Source of the DNA: Candidatus Latescibacterota bacterium
GTDB lineage: Bacteria > Latescibacterota > UBA2968
Length of the DNA stretch: 44,934 nt
Assembly: GCA_022823725.1 (NCBI GenBank)
Contig: JAJEHL010000013.1
Location: 1 to 44,934, forward strand
Reading direction: 5' to 3'
The position numbers and the translations under genes are program-made. Positions 1 to 8,266 of the stretch are shown piece after piece. Below the pieces are notes generated by a model, which ran no database searches, had not been told where the DNA came from, and saw only the letters and a list, made by a program, of their open reading frames with translations. Numbering within the stretch: position 1 is the first letter of the stretch; every line of letters starts with the position of its first letter.

Positions 1-36
1 TGGCGCGGCAATTTTTATATCTTTGGGGTAAGTCAT
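1..36 (-). CDS. Start of an IS-borne ORF, probably transposase (partial)
   Basis: Twelve codons are visible from ATG at 36 to the window edge (MTYPKDIKIAAP), preceded by a TTGGAGG ribosome binding site. The same start is present at 44899-44934 in the opposite orientation. Being encoded in a repeat that interrupts another gene, it is most likely a transposase. That is an inference from position; the residues seen are too few to assign a family. Confidence 0.5.
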   Translation of the reverse strand, partial: MTYPKDIKIAAP

Positions 37-141
37 CGTAGCCTCCAAGTTGGGGTTAGAATTACGTGTCACCCCTATTTTAAGACTTTTCTCGGAGCTA
101 CGGTGACTTTTTACATTTTACAGAAATATATGGACCCTATC
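1..141 (-). mobile_element. Insertion-sequence left end, copy A (inverted copy of 44794-44934)
   Basis: These 141 bases are the exact reverse complement of the last 141 bases of the window. Read on the minus strand, the segment begins GATAGGGTCC at position 141, runs through about 105 non-coding bases, has a GGAGG ribosome binding site and then an ATG at position 36. It follows directly on a truncated dioxygenase gene, which marks the insertion point. The family is not recognised because only 12 codons of the presumed transposase are visible. The right end and target duplication lie outside the window. Confidence 0.75.
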
Positions 142-708
142 ATCGCCAGCGCGTACGGGAACATCTCGCTCGTCGGGATACGACTGATAGGCCGGATGGT
201 CTGGATCGGATACGCGCCTCAAATCATCGGTATGTGCTTCGGGAGTTATGTCGTGCAGGGGATGTCGTTTTAAGTGTGAACCTTCGATTAATCTCAAACA
301 CCCGTTTTCACGCGAGGTATCTACGAGATAGTACATTAAAAATACCTGTTGCGGCAGGGGCTTGTAGCTCACGGGATCATTCCATCCCCACCAGTCCTGA
401 TGCCAGAATAGAGGTGGGCTGTGCGGGGGTTTGCTGATTATAAAACCCGAGGAGAAAGTGGGGTGATCAAAACCCATTTCTCGCAGCGCATTGAGTGCCT
501 TTTGCCAGGTGACCAGTTCGGCAAAAAAGTCATCATTGTAAATGCTGATCAAACTTCCCGTGGATTTCTGTGCTTCAAAATACTCGGCGTCTTGCGCGTC
601 TAACAGGCGATTGGATGCTGCGTTTGTGCGCTCAACCATTTCGGAAGTGAGCACATTTTCAAATACACAGAATCCATCTTGAATTAACTGTTCGCGTTTG
701 GAAGACAT
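118..708 (-). pseudogene. PhyH-type dioxygenase, truncated by IS insertion
   Basis: This is the N-terminal part of a phytanoyl-CoA dioxygenase (PhyH) family protein, a non-haem Fe(II)/2-oxoglutarate oxygenase. Codons 1-189 (708 down to 142) are native. They include the HxD iron-binding pair in WHQDWWGW (H103, D105) and the family segment around NGCLRLIEGSH. After VPVRAGD the reading frame enters the 141-base repeat and adds seven foreign residues (DRVHIFL) before a stop at 118. The distal iron-binding histidine and the 2-oxoglutarate-binding arginine are therefore missing, so this product should be inactive. Start codon 708 has a strong GAGGAGG site. The gene remainder may lie on the far side of the insertion. 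Confidence 0.85.
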
Positions 709-783
709 TATACCTCCTCGATGCCTGATGGTCGTGCAAAATACGCATACGAGAAAATATATGAAAGTGCTAAAAAACGCAAA

Positions 784-815
784 AATCGCCTGCCCGAGAT
801 AGAGGACAGGCGATT
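784..815 (-). terminator. Rho-independent terminator after the CBM48 gene
   Basis: AATCGCCTG and CAGGCGATT form a 9-bp stem around a 14-base loop. On the minus strand the stem runs into TTTTTGCGTTTTTT. It sits 24 bases beyond the stop of the 840-1097 gene. Confidence 0.75.
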
Positions 816-839
816 CTGCGTTGGTATTTTGAGAGGGTT

Positions 840-1097
840 TTATCCTACAACCACAACATTGTTCTCCGAGCCAAATTCATTGGGTACAGCAGGTGCTTCG
901 GGATCATTGCGCCATTCACCGTCGATCTGGTATCGATATTCATACCGCCCCGGTGTTAGCGTTGTCCAGGTTTTCCATTGTCCCTTTTTATTTGGTTTCA
1001 GAGACCGTTGTTCCCAGTTGTTAAAGTCGCCCAATACGACAACCGCACCCGCCCTGGGTGCTTCCACTTGAAAGTAAACCCGTTTTTTGTCTGACAT
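840..1097 (-). CDS. Small stand-alone CBM48 / glycogen-binding domain protein
   Basis: This 85-residue protein is essentially one domain like the N-terminal early-set domain of isoamylases and the AMPK beta glycogen-binding module. The visible signs are the VVVLGDFNNWE segment near residues 19-29, the WTTLTPGRYEYRYQIDGEWRNDP core near 44-66, and a C-terminal NNVVVV strand. Such modules bind alpha-glucan chains. Here there is no catalytic domain, so it may be a free binding or regulatory protein for glycogen; that role is an inference. It has its own promoter (1149-1175), a GAGGA ribosome binding site and its own terminator, so it is probably transcribed alone. Confidence 0.8.
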   Translation of the reverse strand: MSDKKRVYFQVEAPRAGAVVVLGDFNNWEQRSLKPNKKGQWKTWTTLTPGRYEYRYQIDGEWRNDPEAPAVPNEFGSENNVVVVG

Positions 1098-1148
1098 TGT
1101 AGTCCTCGCTGAATAGAAACGTGGAAATGTGTCTCAAGCACGGGCAAC

Positions 1149-1175
1149 ATTATAAGTATTCAGCGCAAAAGTCAA
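1149..1175 (-). promoter_or_regulatory. Sigma-70-like promoter of the CBM48 gene
   Basis: On the minus strand TTGACT (1175-1170) and a perfect TATAAT (1154-1149) are separated by 15 bases, shorter than the usual 17. The -10 box lies about 50 bases upstream of the ATG at 1097. The -10 is strong; the short spacing lowers confidence. Confidence 0.5.
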
Positions 1176-1202
1176 TACTTGTAACATATTTTTAACATTT
1201 GG

Positions 1203-2555
1203 TCAGGCTACGCGCTGGAGCATTTCGTTTACCTGATAACGCAATCGCGTGTGTTCGTGGTGTTGCATTGCTTTTAGCAATGGCAGTACCTGTGTATCGT
1301 CAACGCGGGCCATGTGTTCCAGAGCAGTTAGCGCGTTGAAGCCGACAAAAGGCTCCTCGTCTTTTAGTGCTGTGAGCAAGTCATCACGGGCGGTTTCGGC
1401 AGCTTTGCTCCAGATGGTCAATGCGCGTGTGGCATTGTGGCGCACCCAGTCGTCGGGATCTGAGAGTGCGTTGCGAATAGCGGGTAGTGCGTCGAGGGCA
1501 GGCAAACCAATATCGCCCAGGGTATCCGCAGCGGTCGCTCTCACCCAGTCGTCAGAGTGTGTCAATGCATGGATGAGTGGATCTACAGCGTGTCCGCCTG
1601 CTGCTGATAGTGCCGCGGGAGCTTGCTCTCGTAGGGCTTCATCTGGTCCCAATAACATATCCATCAATGCGGGTACTGCGCGTTTGCCCAATCGTCCCAG
1701 GGCGTAGGTGGCATTTAGCACGATACCCGGATCGTCGCTGTTCAGGTTGTGTATCATGTCATCTACAGAGACAGGTGCGTCATCATCCCATTCGGGCAGG
1801 GATTCACCGCGCACCCAGCGCCACATAAATTCCCATACGTGGGGATGGCGCAATAAGACGTCGGAAGGATGGTCGGGTTTTAACCGATTGGCGAGGGTGT
1901 CGAAATCGGGATCAAAGCCCGATGTGGTATGCCAACTTGGCGCTGTTGGCTCTTCGGTGCGTTTGAATAGAAATTTCATCATATACCGGTCGCGGTCGCT
2001 CGTGTTGCTGGATACGCGATGGAACAAATCAAAATGTACGAGCAATACATCGCCGGGATCGATAACTGCAAATGGGAATTCGTAATCGAATTCATTTTTC
2101 GGTTTTGCACTGTAATATTGTGTTCCGGGAAGCACGCCTGTGGGGCCCATTTCAACCGGCGTCTGGTGCGGATAACAAATTGCCATGACTGTTCGGGGGC
2201 GATGGTGCCGCCTCCACGGCCGGCTCCAGCCAGCGAAGCGACGCGTTGATCCGTCCTGATGAAAATTTCGGCCTTCTGTGCCCGCGGTATTGCGATGGCA
2301 ATGCCTGTGGCAGTGCATGACATACGAATCGCCCAGGATACTCGATAGCGCGCCGACCATTGCTTCGTCGTCGAAAATTTCGCGCAAGCCCGGTGCGGCG
2401 TGCAATATGTCATTGCCCGGGTTTCTCTCTGCCATTGCCTTTTTTGCATCTGTCAGTATTTGTGCGTGGATATGCGGCGCGACACTGGTTTTGACTACGC
2501 AATATCCCCTCGCTATGAAATGCAATATTGTTTCGTCGTTTAATAAGTGTTTCAT
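1203..2555 (-). CDS. PhyH-type dioxygenase fused to HEAT repeats
   Basis: This 450-residue protein has two parts. Residues 1-200 are a PhyH-like Fe(II)/2-oxoglutarate dioxygenase, with the metal pair in FHQDG (H99, D101), the distal histidine in HFDLFHRVSS (H179) and a following arginine. From about residue 265 to the end there are helical repeats of about 30 residues rich in A, L and D, containing PALMDML, VDPLIHAL and DDWVR units. These match HEAT/PBS-lyase-type repeats used for protein contacts. The frame is open to 2639, but ATG 2555 is chosen because AAAGGAG lies just upstream. The gene is divergent from the 2654 enzyme. The substrate cannot be told from sequence. Confidence 0.8.
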   Translation of the reverse strand: MKHLLNDETILHFIARGYCVVKTSVAPHIHAQILTDAKKAMAERNPGNDILHAAPGLREIFDDEAMVGALSSILGDSYVMHCHRHCHRNTAGTEGRNFHQDGSTRRFAGWSRPWRRHHRPRTVMAICYPHQTPVEMGPTGVLPGTQYYSAKPKNEFDYEFPFAVIDPGDVLLVHFDLFHRVSSNTSDRDRYMMKFLFKRTEEPTAPSWHTTSGFDPDFDTLANRLKPDHPSDVLLRHPHVWEFMWRWVRGESLPEWDDDAPVSVDDMIHNLNSDDPGIVLNATYALGRLGKRAVPALMDMLLGPDEALREQAPAALSAAGGHAVDPLIHALTHSDDWVRATAADTLGDIGLPALDALPAIRNALSDPDDWVRHNATRALTIWSKAAETARDDLLTALKDEEPFVGFNALTALEHMARVDDTQVLPLLKAMQHHEHTRLRYQVNEMLQRVA

Positions 2556-2653
2556 GTTTGCGGTCTCCTTTTTTAGAGATTTGCAAATAGCAGGTTTCCG
2601 TCCTATTTTTATTTTTCGACATATTTCACGATAACACATCCTAAGAGGTAAAA

Positions 2654-3859
2654 ATGAAAATTACTTCCATTACCTGCGATATTCTCTCTACCGCTCGTCA
2701 GCAGGGTGCGACGCGATATGAAGATACCGCAGGATTAAAATTTCCGCAAGTCGCGCCCCAATCCGCACAGACCTTTTCCGGCAGAGCCGATACGCGACAT
2801 CTGTGTGTTTATCCCTCGGGTCGATCGACAGCGCTTATTCGCGTGCGTACAGATGATGGCATTGAGGGGATTGGCGAAGCCCATGCCCCGGCCGCGCCCC
2901 GCGTTGTCAAAACGATTGTAGAAGATTTGTTGCGTCCTGTACTTATCGGGGAGGATCCACGCTCAATCGACGTTTTGTGGGAGCGCATGTTTTCGACGAT
3001 GCGCCTGCGTTCTCATACGCAGGGGTTTACACTGGAGGCGATTGCGGGGATTGATATCGCGCTTTGGGATGTGCGCGGTAAGTACTATAATGAACCGATC
3101 TGGCGGTTGCTTGGCGGTGCTTACCGCTTGCAAATTCCCGTGTATTCATCGGGGACGCCGGGCCAGACTATTGAATCTCGTTGCGAGGGGATTGAAAGGG
3201 TTTTGGATGAGGGTTTTTCTGTGGTGAAGACGTCCTGTGGACGAGGGGCGATAGACGAACAAATGGACCTGGTCCGAGAGATGTCTCGGGCTGTGGGAGA
3301 CCGCGGCAAGTTGCTCGTTGATGCACACGGCGGTTTCGATATTAAGGATGCCCTTCGTTTTGTCCGGTTGCTCGAGGGTCTCGGCAATGTAGAATGGTTC
3401 GAAGACGCTCTTCTTCCCGAGGATCATCAAGGGTATCGGCAGTTGACCCAATCGACTTCTGTTCGAATCGCTGTTGGGGAGACGGACTGCAACCGCTATG
3501 TCGTGCGAGACCGTTTGCTGAACGAGGAATGCGATCTCTTGCTTCCCGATGTTTGTCGGGCTGGAGGTATTTCTGAGACGCTGCGCATCGCACAATTAGC
3601 CGATGTGTTTGGCGTGTCATGGGCGTCCCATGTAAGTACGAGTACTCCCATTCACCTTATGGCGGGTTTGCATGTCGGTGCTGCAACCCCCAATTGCTTT
3701 ATCTCTGAATGTCCCAGCGGTTTTGCACGCGGTCCTTTTGGCAATGAGCTTCTTGCAGAGCCTTTGGCAGTTGAAAATGGGTATGTTACTCTGACGGAAA
3801 AACCCGGTTTGGGTATTACGCTTAATGAAGATGCTGTTGCTCGGCTGATTTTATCATAA
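2654..3859 (+). CDS. Enolase-superfamily enzyme (mandelate racemase/muconate lactonizing type)
   Basis: This 401-residue protein is of usual length for the family. Candidate metal ligands are D223 (LLVDAHGG), E250 (EWFED) and E276 (AVGETD). A D299/H326 pair (LLLPDVCRAGG; WASHVS) has the 27-residue spacing of the catalytic Asp-His dyad in mandelate racemase. The KxK motif is altered: K192-T-S (VVKTSCG), so the second lysine appears replaced by serine, leaving histidine as the likely base. Members dehydrate or racemise sugar acids and other carboxylates. The neighbouring sulfatases and fucosidase make a sugar-acid substrate plausible but unproven. It has an AAGAGG ribosome binding site and is divergent from the PhyH-HEAT gene. 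Confidence 0.82.
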   Translation: MKITSITCDILSTARQQGATRYEDTAGLKFPQVAPQSAQTFSGRADTRHLCVYPSGRSTALIRVRTDDGIEGIGEAHAPAAPRVVKTIVEDLLRPVLIGEDPRSIDVLWERMFSTMRLRSHTQGFTLEAIAGIDIALWDVRGKYYNEPIWRLLGGAYRLQIPVYSSGTPGQTIESRCEGIERVLDEGFSVVKTSCGRGAIDEQMDLVREMSRAVGDRGKLLVDAHGGFDIKDALRFVRLLEGLGNVEWFEDALLPEDHQGYRQLTQSTSVRIAVGETDCNRYVVRDRLLNEECDLLLPDVCRAGGISETLRIAQLADVFGVSWASHVSTSTPIHLMAGLHVGAATPNCFISECPSGFARGPFGNELLAEPLAVENGYVTLTEKPGLGITLNEDAVARLILS

Positions 3860-3863
3860 ATAA

Positions 3864-3892
3864 AAACTGCCGCGCAATAAACGCGGCAGTTT
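3864..3892. terminator. Bidirectional terminator between convergent genes
   Basis: AAACTGCCGCG and CGCGGCAGTTT form an 11-bp perfect stem around a 7-base loop, with A-rich and T-rich flanks. It lies between the stop of the enolase-family gene (3859) and the stop of purT (3914), so it can serve both strands. Confidence 0.75.
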
Positions 3893-3913
3893 ACATATCG
3901 GATAAAGAATATC

Positions 3914-5095
3914 TCAAAGCGCGATGCTAATGGCTTCTGCTCCCGCTTTTGCCTTTTTGCGCGCTTCCTGCAGTGTCGCGCCCCTTGAGAGGACGACGCC
4001 CATTCGCCGTTCTCCCTGTACCTCGGGTTTGCCAAATAAACGGATTTCTGTGTCGGGTGCGGCGAGTGCTGCACCCAGGTTGCCGAATTGCACTTGTTGA
4101 GAATGTCCTTCTACCAGAATTACATGCGAAGCAGATGGGCCGTGGTGTTTGATGTACGGAATTGGCAATCCCAAAATTGCCCGTGCATGGAGGGCAAATT
4201 CAGACAGGTCTTGCGAGATCATGGTTACCATGCCCGTGTCATGTGGGCGGGGTGATACTTCGCTGAAGTAGATGTCGTCGCCTTTTACAAATAGCTCTAC
4301 GCCAAATATGCCGTAGCCCCCCAGTGCGTCGGTGATTGCTTTGCCAATCCGTTGTGCGCCTTCAAGTGCAGTCTCGCTCATCGGCTGTGGCTGCCACGAT
4401 TCGCGATAGTCACCATCTACCTGTCGATGTCCTATTGGCGCGCAAAAACTCGTGCCTCCTTCATGGCGCAGGGTCAATAGCGTAATTTCATAGTCAAAAT
4501 CTACAAATCCTTCCACGATGACCGCATCTGCGCCCCCGCGCGCACCTTCCTGTGCATAGGTCCACGATTTTTCGGCGTCGGCCATGTTTTTTACGGTGCT
4601 TTGGCCTTTGCCCGATGAACTCATGGTTGGTTTTATGACACACGGTACGCCGATTTCACGAACTGCTGCACGGTATTCTTCTACATTTGATGCAAAGCGG
4701 TAAGGCGATGTTTTTAGTCCCAGTTCTTCGGCAGCCAGGCGACGAATGCCCTCGCGGTTCATTGTGAGTCGGGTCGCTCGGGCTGTTGGGATTACTGAGA
4801 ATCCTTCGCTTTCCAATTCGACGAGTGTGTCTGTGGCGATTGCTTCAATTTCGGGTACGATTAAGTCGGGCTGTTCTTTTTTTATGACTTCTCGCAGGGC
4901 ATCCCCATCTAGCATGGTAATGACATGAGACCGGTGTGCTACTTGCATCGCGGGTGCGTTGGCGTAGCGATCTACGGCGATTACTTCAACGCCATAGCGC
5001 TGGAGTTCAATTACGACTTCTTTTCCCAATTCGCCAGAGCCACACATGAGTACTTTGGTCGCGGTGGGTGAAAGCGGTGTTCCAATGGTCGGCAT
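3914..5095 (-). CDS. purT: Formate-dependent phosphoribosylglycinamide formyltransferase
   Basis: This 393-residue ATP-grasp enzyme makes formyl-GAR from GAR, formate and ATP in purine synthesis, the folate-independent alternative to PurN. The N-terminal GSGELGKEV segment, [24 protein letters not shown] and the ATP-grasp regions ([28 protein letters not shown]) are characteristic of PurT, and length is normal. The ATG at 5095 has an AAAGGA site. It is the last gene of a three-gene operon, 9 bases after the Gfo/Idh/MocA gene, and ends at a shared terminator. Why a purine gene sits behind an oxidoreductase and a hydrolase is not clear. Confidence 0.93.
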   Translation of the reverse strand: MPTIGTPLSPTATKVLMCGSGELGKEVVIELQRYGVEVIAVDRYANAPAMQVAHRSHVITMLDGDALREVIKKEQPDLIVPEIEAIATDTLVELESEGFSVIPTARATRLTMNREGIRRLAAEELGLKTSPYRFASNVEEYRAAVREIGVPCVIKPTMSSSGKGQSTVKNMADAEKSWTYAQEGARGGADAVIVEGFVDFDYEITLLTLRHEGGTSFCAPIGHRQVDGDYRESWQPQPMSETALEGAQRIGKAITDALGGYGIFGVELFVKGDDIYFSEVSPRPHDTGMVTMISQDLSEFALHARAILGLPIPYIKHHGPSASHVILVEGHSQQVQFGNLGAALAAPDTEIRLFGKPEVQGERRMGVVLSRGATLQEARKKAKAGAEAISIAL

Positions 5096-5104
5096 AGATT
5101 CCTT

Positions 5105-6142
5105 TCATCCGCTCAGTACGACAATCTCGCGGTCACTGCCCAATAAGGGGAGACCAACATAGGCTCCGTTTTGTTTATGGGAGGCGTGGAAAGCGACAAT
5201 GGCTTCGAGTGTGTGAACGGCTTCTTCGGGATTATAAGAGAATGGGACGCGATCATCCAGATAGGCAACGATTTCCGATACGGCGCGATCCATTCCAGAG
5301 ACGCTGTCCTTATAGGGTGGCCATTGTTCTGTCTCGCCAGTCCAGTATTCAAGTGTTATGCCTTTTGGCTCTATAATTGCCCGTCCTTTATGTCCGTTAA
5401 TTTCCGTGCGCGGTGGTGCTGTGGAATAGTCGGGTGCGCTCACTGTCACCATTAGTCCACCGTCCATACGCATGACACCCCATCCTCCGGGATCGCGAAA
5501 TGTCTCGCCGCGACAATCTGGCCTTCCCGATAGATCAAGGGTTGCGGAGACCGATTGAATGCGATGTCCGGTGAGCATCAAGAGCGCGTCAATTGCATGG
5601 GTTCCCACATTGCCCAATCGCCCCGTCGGCCATTGGAGAGAGGCGGAGATGAGTGTGCCGAGTTTTCCTTCGGCAATGAGCGCGCTGAGTCGGCGATAAT
5701 TGGGATCGAATCTTCGTTGATGGTTAAATACCAATAACTCGTGTTTTTGCGCTTCGAGCATGCGCTGGGCATCTATAACCGTGGTTGCCGCGGGTTTTTC
5801 GCAATAGATGACGGGGATTCCGTGTTCGGCGCACGCTATGGCTATTTCCGCATGGGTAGGGGCATAGGTCGCTATGCTGACGATATCGAGTGTTTCGTTG
5901 TCGATCATCTCACGCCAACTCTCATAAGTTATAGCACCCGTGCGCGCTTCAAAGCGCTCGCGTCGTCCCTGGTCGCGGCTTGATCCGGCTATCAGGTCGA
6001 TGCGCGGATGGTTCTGATACGCAAAAGTATGCGTGCCATCCATACTGTCCACGCGCTGGCCCAATACATCTCCTGAGACCTGATCAGCGCCGCCGATCAT
6101 TCCCAGACCGATTACCGCGGCTCGATATGTTTTAGAAGGCAT
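5105..6142 (-). CDS. Gfo/Idh/MocA family NAD(P)-dependent oxidoreductase
   Basis: The 345-residue protein has an N-terminal Rossmann fold with GLGMIGG (12-18), the family CEKP motif (114-117) containing the substrate-side lysine, and a C-terminal alpha/beta domain with NVGTHAIDALL. Family members oxidise or reduce sugars, inositols and sugar derivatives using NAD(P). The substrate is unknown. The frame is open eight codons further upstream (6166), but ATG 6142 has AGGAG at proper spacing and overlaps the preceding stop by one base (TGATG), which indicates translational coupling to the hydrolase gene. Confidence 0.85.
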   Translation of the reverse strand: MPSKTYRAAVIGLGMIGGADQVSGDVLGQRVDSMDGTHTFAYQNHPRIDLIAGSSRDQGRRERFEARTGAITYESWREMIDNETLDIVSIATYAPTHAEIAIACAEHGIPVIYCEKPAATTVIDAQRMLEAQKHELLVFNHQRRFDPNYRRLSALIAEGKLGTLISASLQWPTGRLGNVGTHAIDALLMLTGHRIQSVSATLDLSGRPDCRGETFRDPGGWGVMRMDGGLMVTVSAPDYSTAPPRTEINGHKGRAIIEPKGITLEYWTGETEQWPPYKDSVSGMDRAVSEIVAYLDDRVPFSYNPEEAVHTLEAIVAFHASHKQNGAYVGLPLLGSDREIVVLSG

Positions 6143-6867
6143 CAAGACTCCTGTTTTGCAATCCAATTAATAACAGTTTGAATCATGGCGGGGGTTGCGT
6201 CATCGCTGAATACGTGATCTGCGCCAGATAGTACGACCAGTTCTTTCGGTTTGTTGGCTTGTTCAAAGATTGCCTGAGAATCTTCAATGGGTACTACATC
6301 GTCCTCTGTGCCGTGTACGAGCAAATAGGGGACCGAGATTTGAGATGCGCGATCTACGACGGTGTCAATCGCCGTCAGGTCGTCCATATACGCGCTGGAT
6401 AGCGGACAATCCGGGTCATCCCACATGTTGCCTTCGTCGGGGGTGACATCTCCAAATTCGCGCTGTGCAAATCCCTTTGTATCTACCATGCCTGCGAGAG
6501 AGATGAGTTGTTGTATGCGTGCATCCGTGCTCGCCCGCAATACACCTACGGCGCCTCCCATACTGTGCCCGGCATAACAGATTGTATATCCGTTTAAGGC
6601 ATCCAGTACGGAACCCAGGTCATCTACTTCTTTTGTTATGGTGGAATCTTCAAACCGACCTTCCGAGTTCCCATTGCCGGCAAAAGAGAATCGGAGGACG
6701 TTGACCCCTTCGGCTTCCAATGCATGTGATAGCGCGACCAGAAATGGCCTATCTTTGTTGCCGGTTACACCATGGCCCAGGACGACGATGTGTTTGCTTT
6801 CGGCATTTCCACAGTGAAAAGTATAATCCAGTTTTTCACCGTTTTTATTTCGGATTTCTCCAAACAT
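6142..6867 (-). CDS. Alpha/beta hydrolase
   Basis: A 241-residue single-domain alpha/beta hydrolase of the dienelactone hydrolase/serine-peptidase-S33 type. The oxyanion segment VVLGHGVTG (28-36), the nucleophile elbow GHSMGG (S102), the acid in HGTEDD (D189 or D190) and the histidine in GADHVF (H218) form a complete triad. No signal peptide is present, so it acts in the cytoplasm. The substrate cannot be deduced; many such proteins are esterases. First gene of the hydrolase/oxidoreductase/purT operon, with a GGAGAG ribosome binding site. Confidence 0.85.
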   Translation of the reverse strand: MFGEIRNKNGEKLDYTFHCGNAESKHIVVLGHGVTGNKDRPFLVALSHALEAEGVNVLRFSFAGNGNSEGRFEDSTITKEVDDLGSVLDALNGYTICYAGHSMGGAVGVLRASTDARIQQLISLAGMVDTKGFAQREFGDVTPDEGNMWDDPDCPLSSAYMDDLTAIDTVVDRASQISVPYLLVHGTEDDVVPIEDSQAIFEQANKPKELVVLSGADHVFSDDATPAMIQTVINWIAKQES

Positions 6868-6961
6868 GATTCTCTCCGAAGATGAGATGCGAGATGTCTA
6901 TTCACGTTTCAGCTTGTTCTATAGGCAGGAATTTTACCTGCTTTACCGCAATTTGTCAAAG

Positions 6962-6980
6962 GTGCAACCGTTAGTTGCAC
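6962..6980 (-). terminator. Possible terminator after the fucosidase gene
   Basis: GTGCAAC and GTTGCAC form a 7-bp perfect stem with a 5-base loop, 17 bases beyond the stop at 6998. The T-run after it is short, so it may be a weak terminator or only an mRNA 3' end structure. The rest of 6868-6997 shows no gene. Confidence 0.4.
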
Positions 6981-6997
6981 AAAGATGAGTAGCTGTT

Positions 6998-8240
6998 TTA
7001 ATATCTATCAGGTATTTCGTCAAATTCGAGTTTGACCACCATCACGGTGTTGGTGAGTTCATTTACTGGCAAGTTCTGTAATCGCAAATAGGGTTTGTGT
7101 TCTATGTGATTGGTCGGCACCAGATCTACTGTGAAATCTACAGGTTCACCTGTGTTTAGTAAGGTCGCTTTCTTCGGTGCAACGTCAATTGGGTCGAGCT
7201 TGACGCCGCTTGTTCGCGGGTCGTTTACCAGGTGTACGTAGATCACATTGTCCCGGCGCGTCAATAGTATATCGCGGTTGCGCGTCAGGTGCGACGCGGG
7301 TTCTACGTCTTTGACCGCTTCTTCTACTGCGCGATACCATTTTCCGATGCGTTTTAAGATGCGTTTGGATGCGTCTGGAATTGTGCCGTCGGGTTTGGGT
7401 CCTACGTTGAGCAAGTAGTTTGCGTCGCGCGAGATACCGATCGATGCTCCGTATCAGATGGCGGTCTGTATAATAATCCTCATCTACCCGATAGCCCCAG
7501 CTTTCGAAGCCGACGGATTGGCACGCTTCGGTCAGTCGATCAAATGACTGCTGGGTATCTATGCCTTGCACATGATCGCGCTCGGGCGTTCCAAAATCAC
7601 CGGGATCAAATCCTCGATTGTTGATTACTGCCGCGGGTTGTAGCGACCGAATCATCGCGTTGATGGATGGGTCGAAGTGTTCATCTACATTCATATCCCA
7701 CCAGAATGCGTGTAGTTTTCCGTAATGGGTACACAATTCCCATACCTGTGCCTTCAGGAATTCGAGGTATTTCATCAAGTCGGGATCATCTCCCGGCTTG
7801 GGTTGGGGCAATTCGTGATGTCGTCCCTGATTGGGGTAATTGGGGTGGTGCCAGTCGGCAATTGAATAATAAAAGCCCAAGGGGAAGTTGCGTTTGTGAC
7901 ACGCATCGGCGAGCATTGCCATCAGGTCTTTCCCATATGGGGTATTCATTGTGTTGAATGCCGTGTGCGCGGTATCCCATAAGCAGAATCCATCGTGGTG
8001 TTTGGTTGTGATGATGATGTATTGCATTCCGGCTTCTTCTGCGAGATCTAACCACGCGTCGGGGTTGAAGTTTGTGGGATTCCACTGCTCGGCTAATTTT
8101 ACGTATTCATTTGCGGGCATGCGTCCGCGCCATTGGTGCTGTTCTTGCCATCCGGGGATGGCGTAGATTCCCCAGTGGACAAATAGACCAAATTGCTTTT
8201 CTAAAAACCAGTCGCGTTCATCGCCAAATTGAGTTGCCAT
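6998..8240 (-). pseudogene. GH29 alpha-L-fucosidase with a 4-base duplication frameshift
   Basis: The first 300 or so codons encode a GH29 catalytic domain: GLFVHWGIYA (18-27), TKHHDGFCLWDT (79-90) and AFWWDM (178-183), whose aspartate D182 fits the GH29 nucleophile. The frame is lost at 7438-7445, where CGATCGAT is a tandem 4-base duplication. Removing one copy restores SIGISRDANYLLNVGPKPDG and joins the downstream frame (to 6998) into a 412-residue protein, a normal family length. As it stands the product is cut short in an unrelated frame. No signal peptide is seen, so a cytoplasmic enzyme would be expected. It is the last gene of the sulfatase operon, with a GAGGT ribosome binding site. 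An assembly or sequencing error is possible. Confidence 0.85.
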
Positions 8241-8266
8241 TCGGTACCTCTAATTTTATTTTTTCT

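Noticed and set aside
1203-2449. Open frames opposite or within the PhyH-HEAT gene
   Set aside because: They lack ribosome binding sites and family features; they are shadows of the main gene.
6998-8240. Programmed ribosomal frameshift in the fucosidase
   Set aside because: The site is a 4-base duplication, not a slippery heptamer, and no stimulatory structure was seen.
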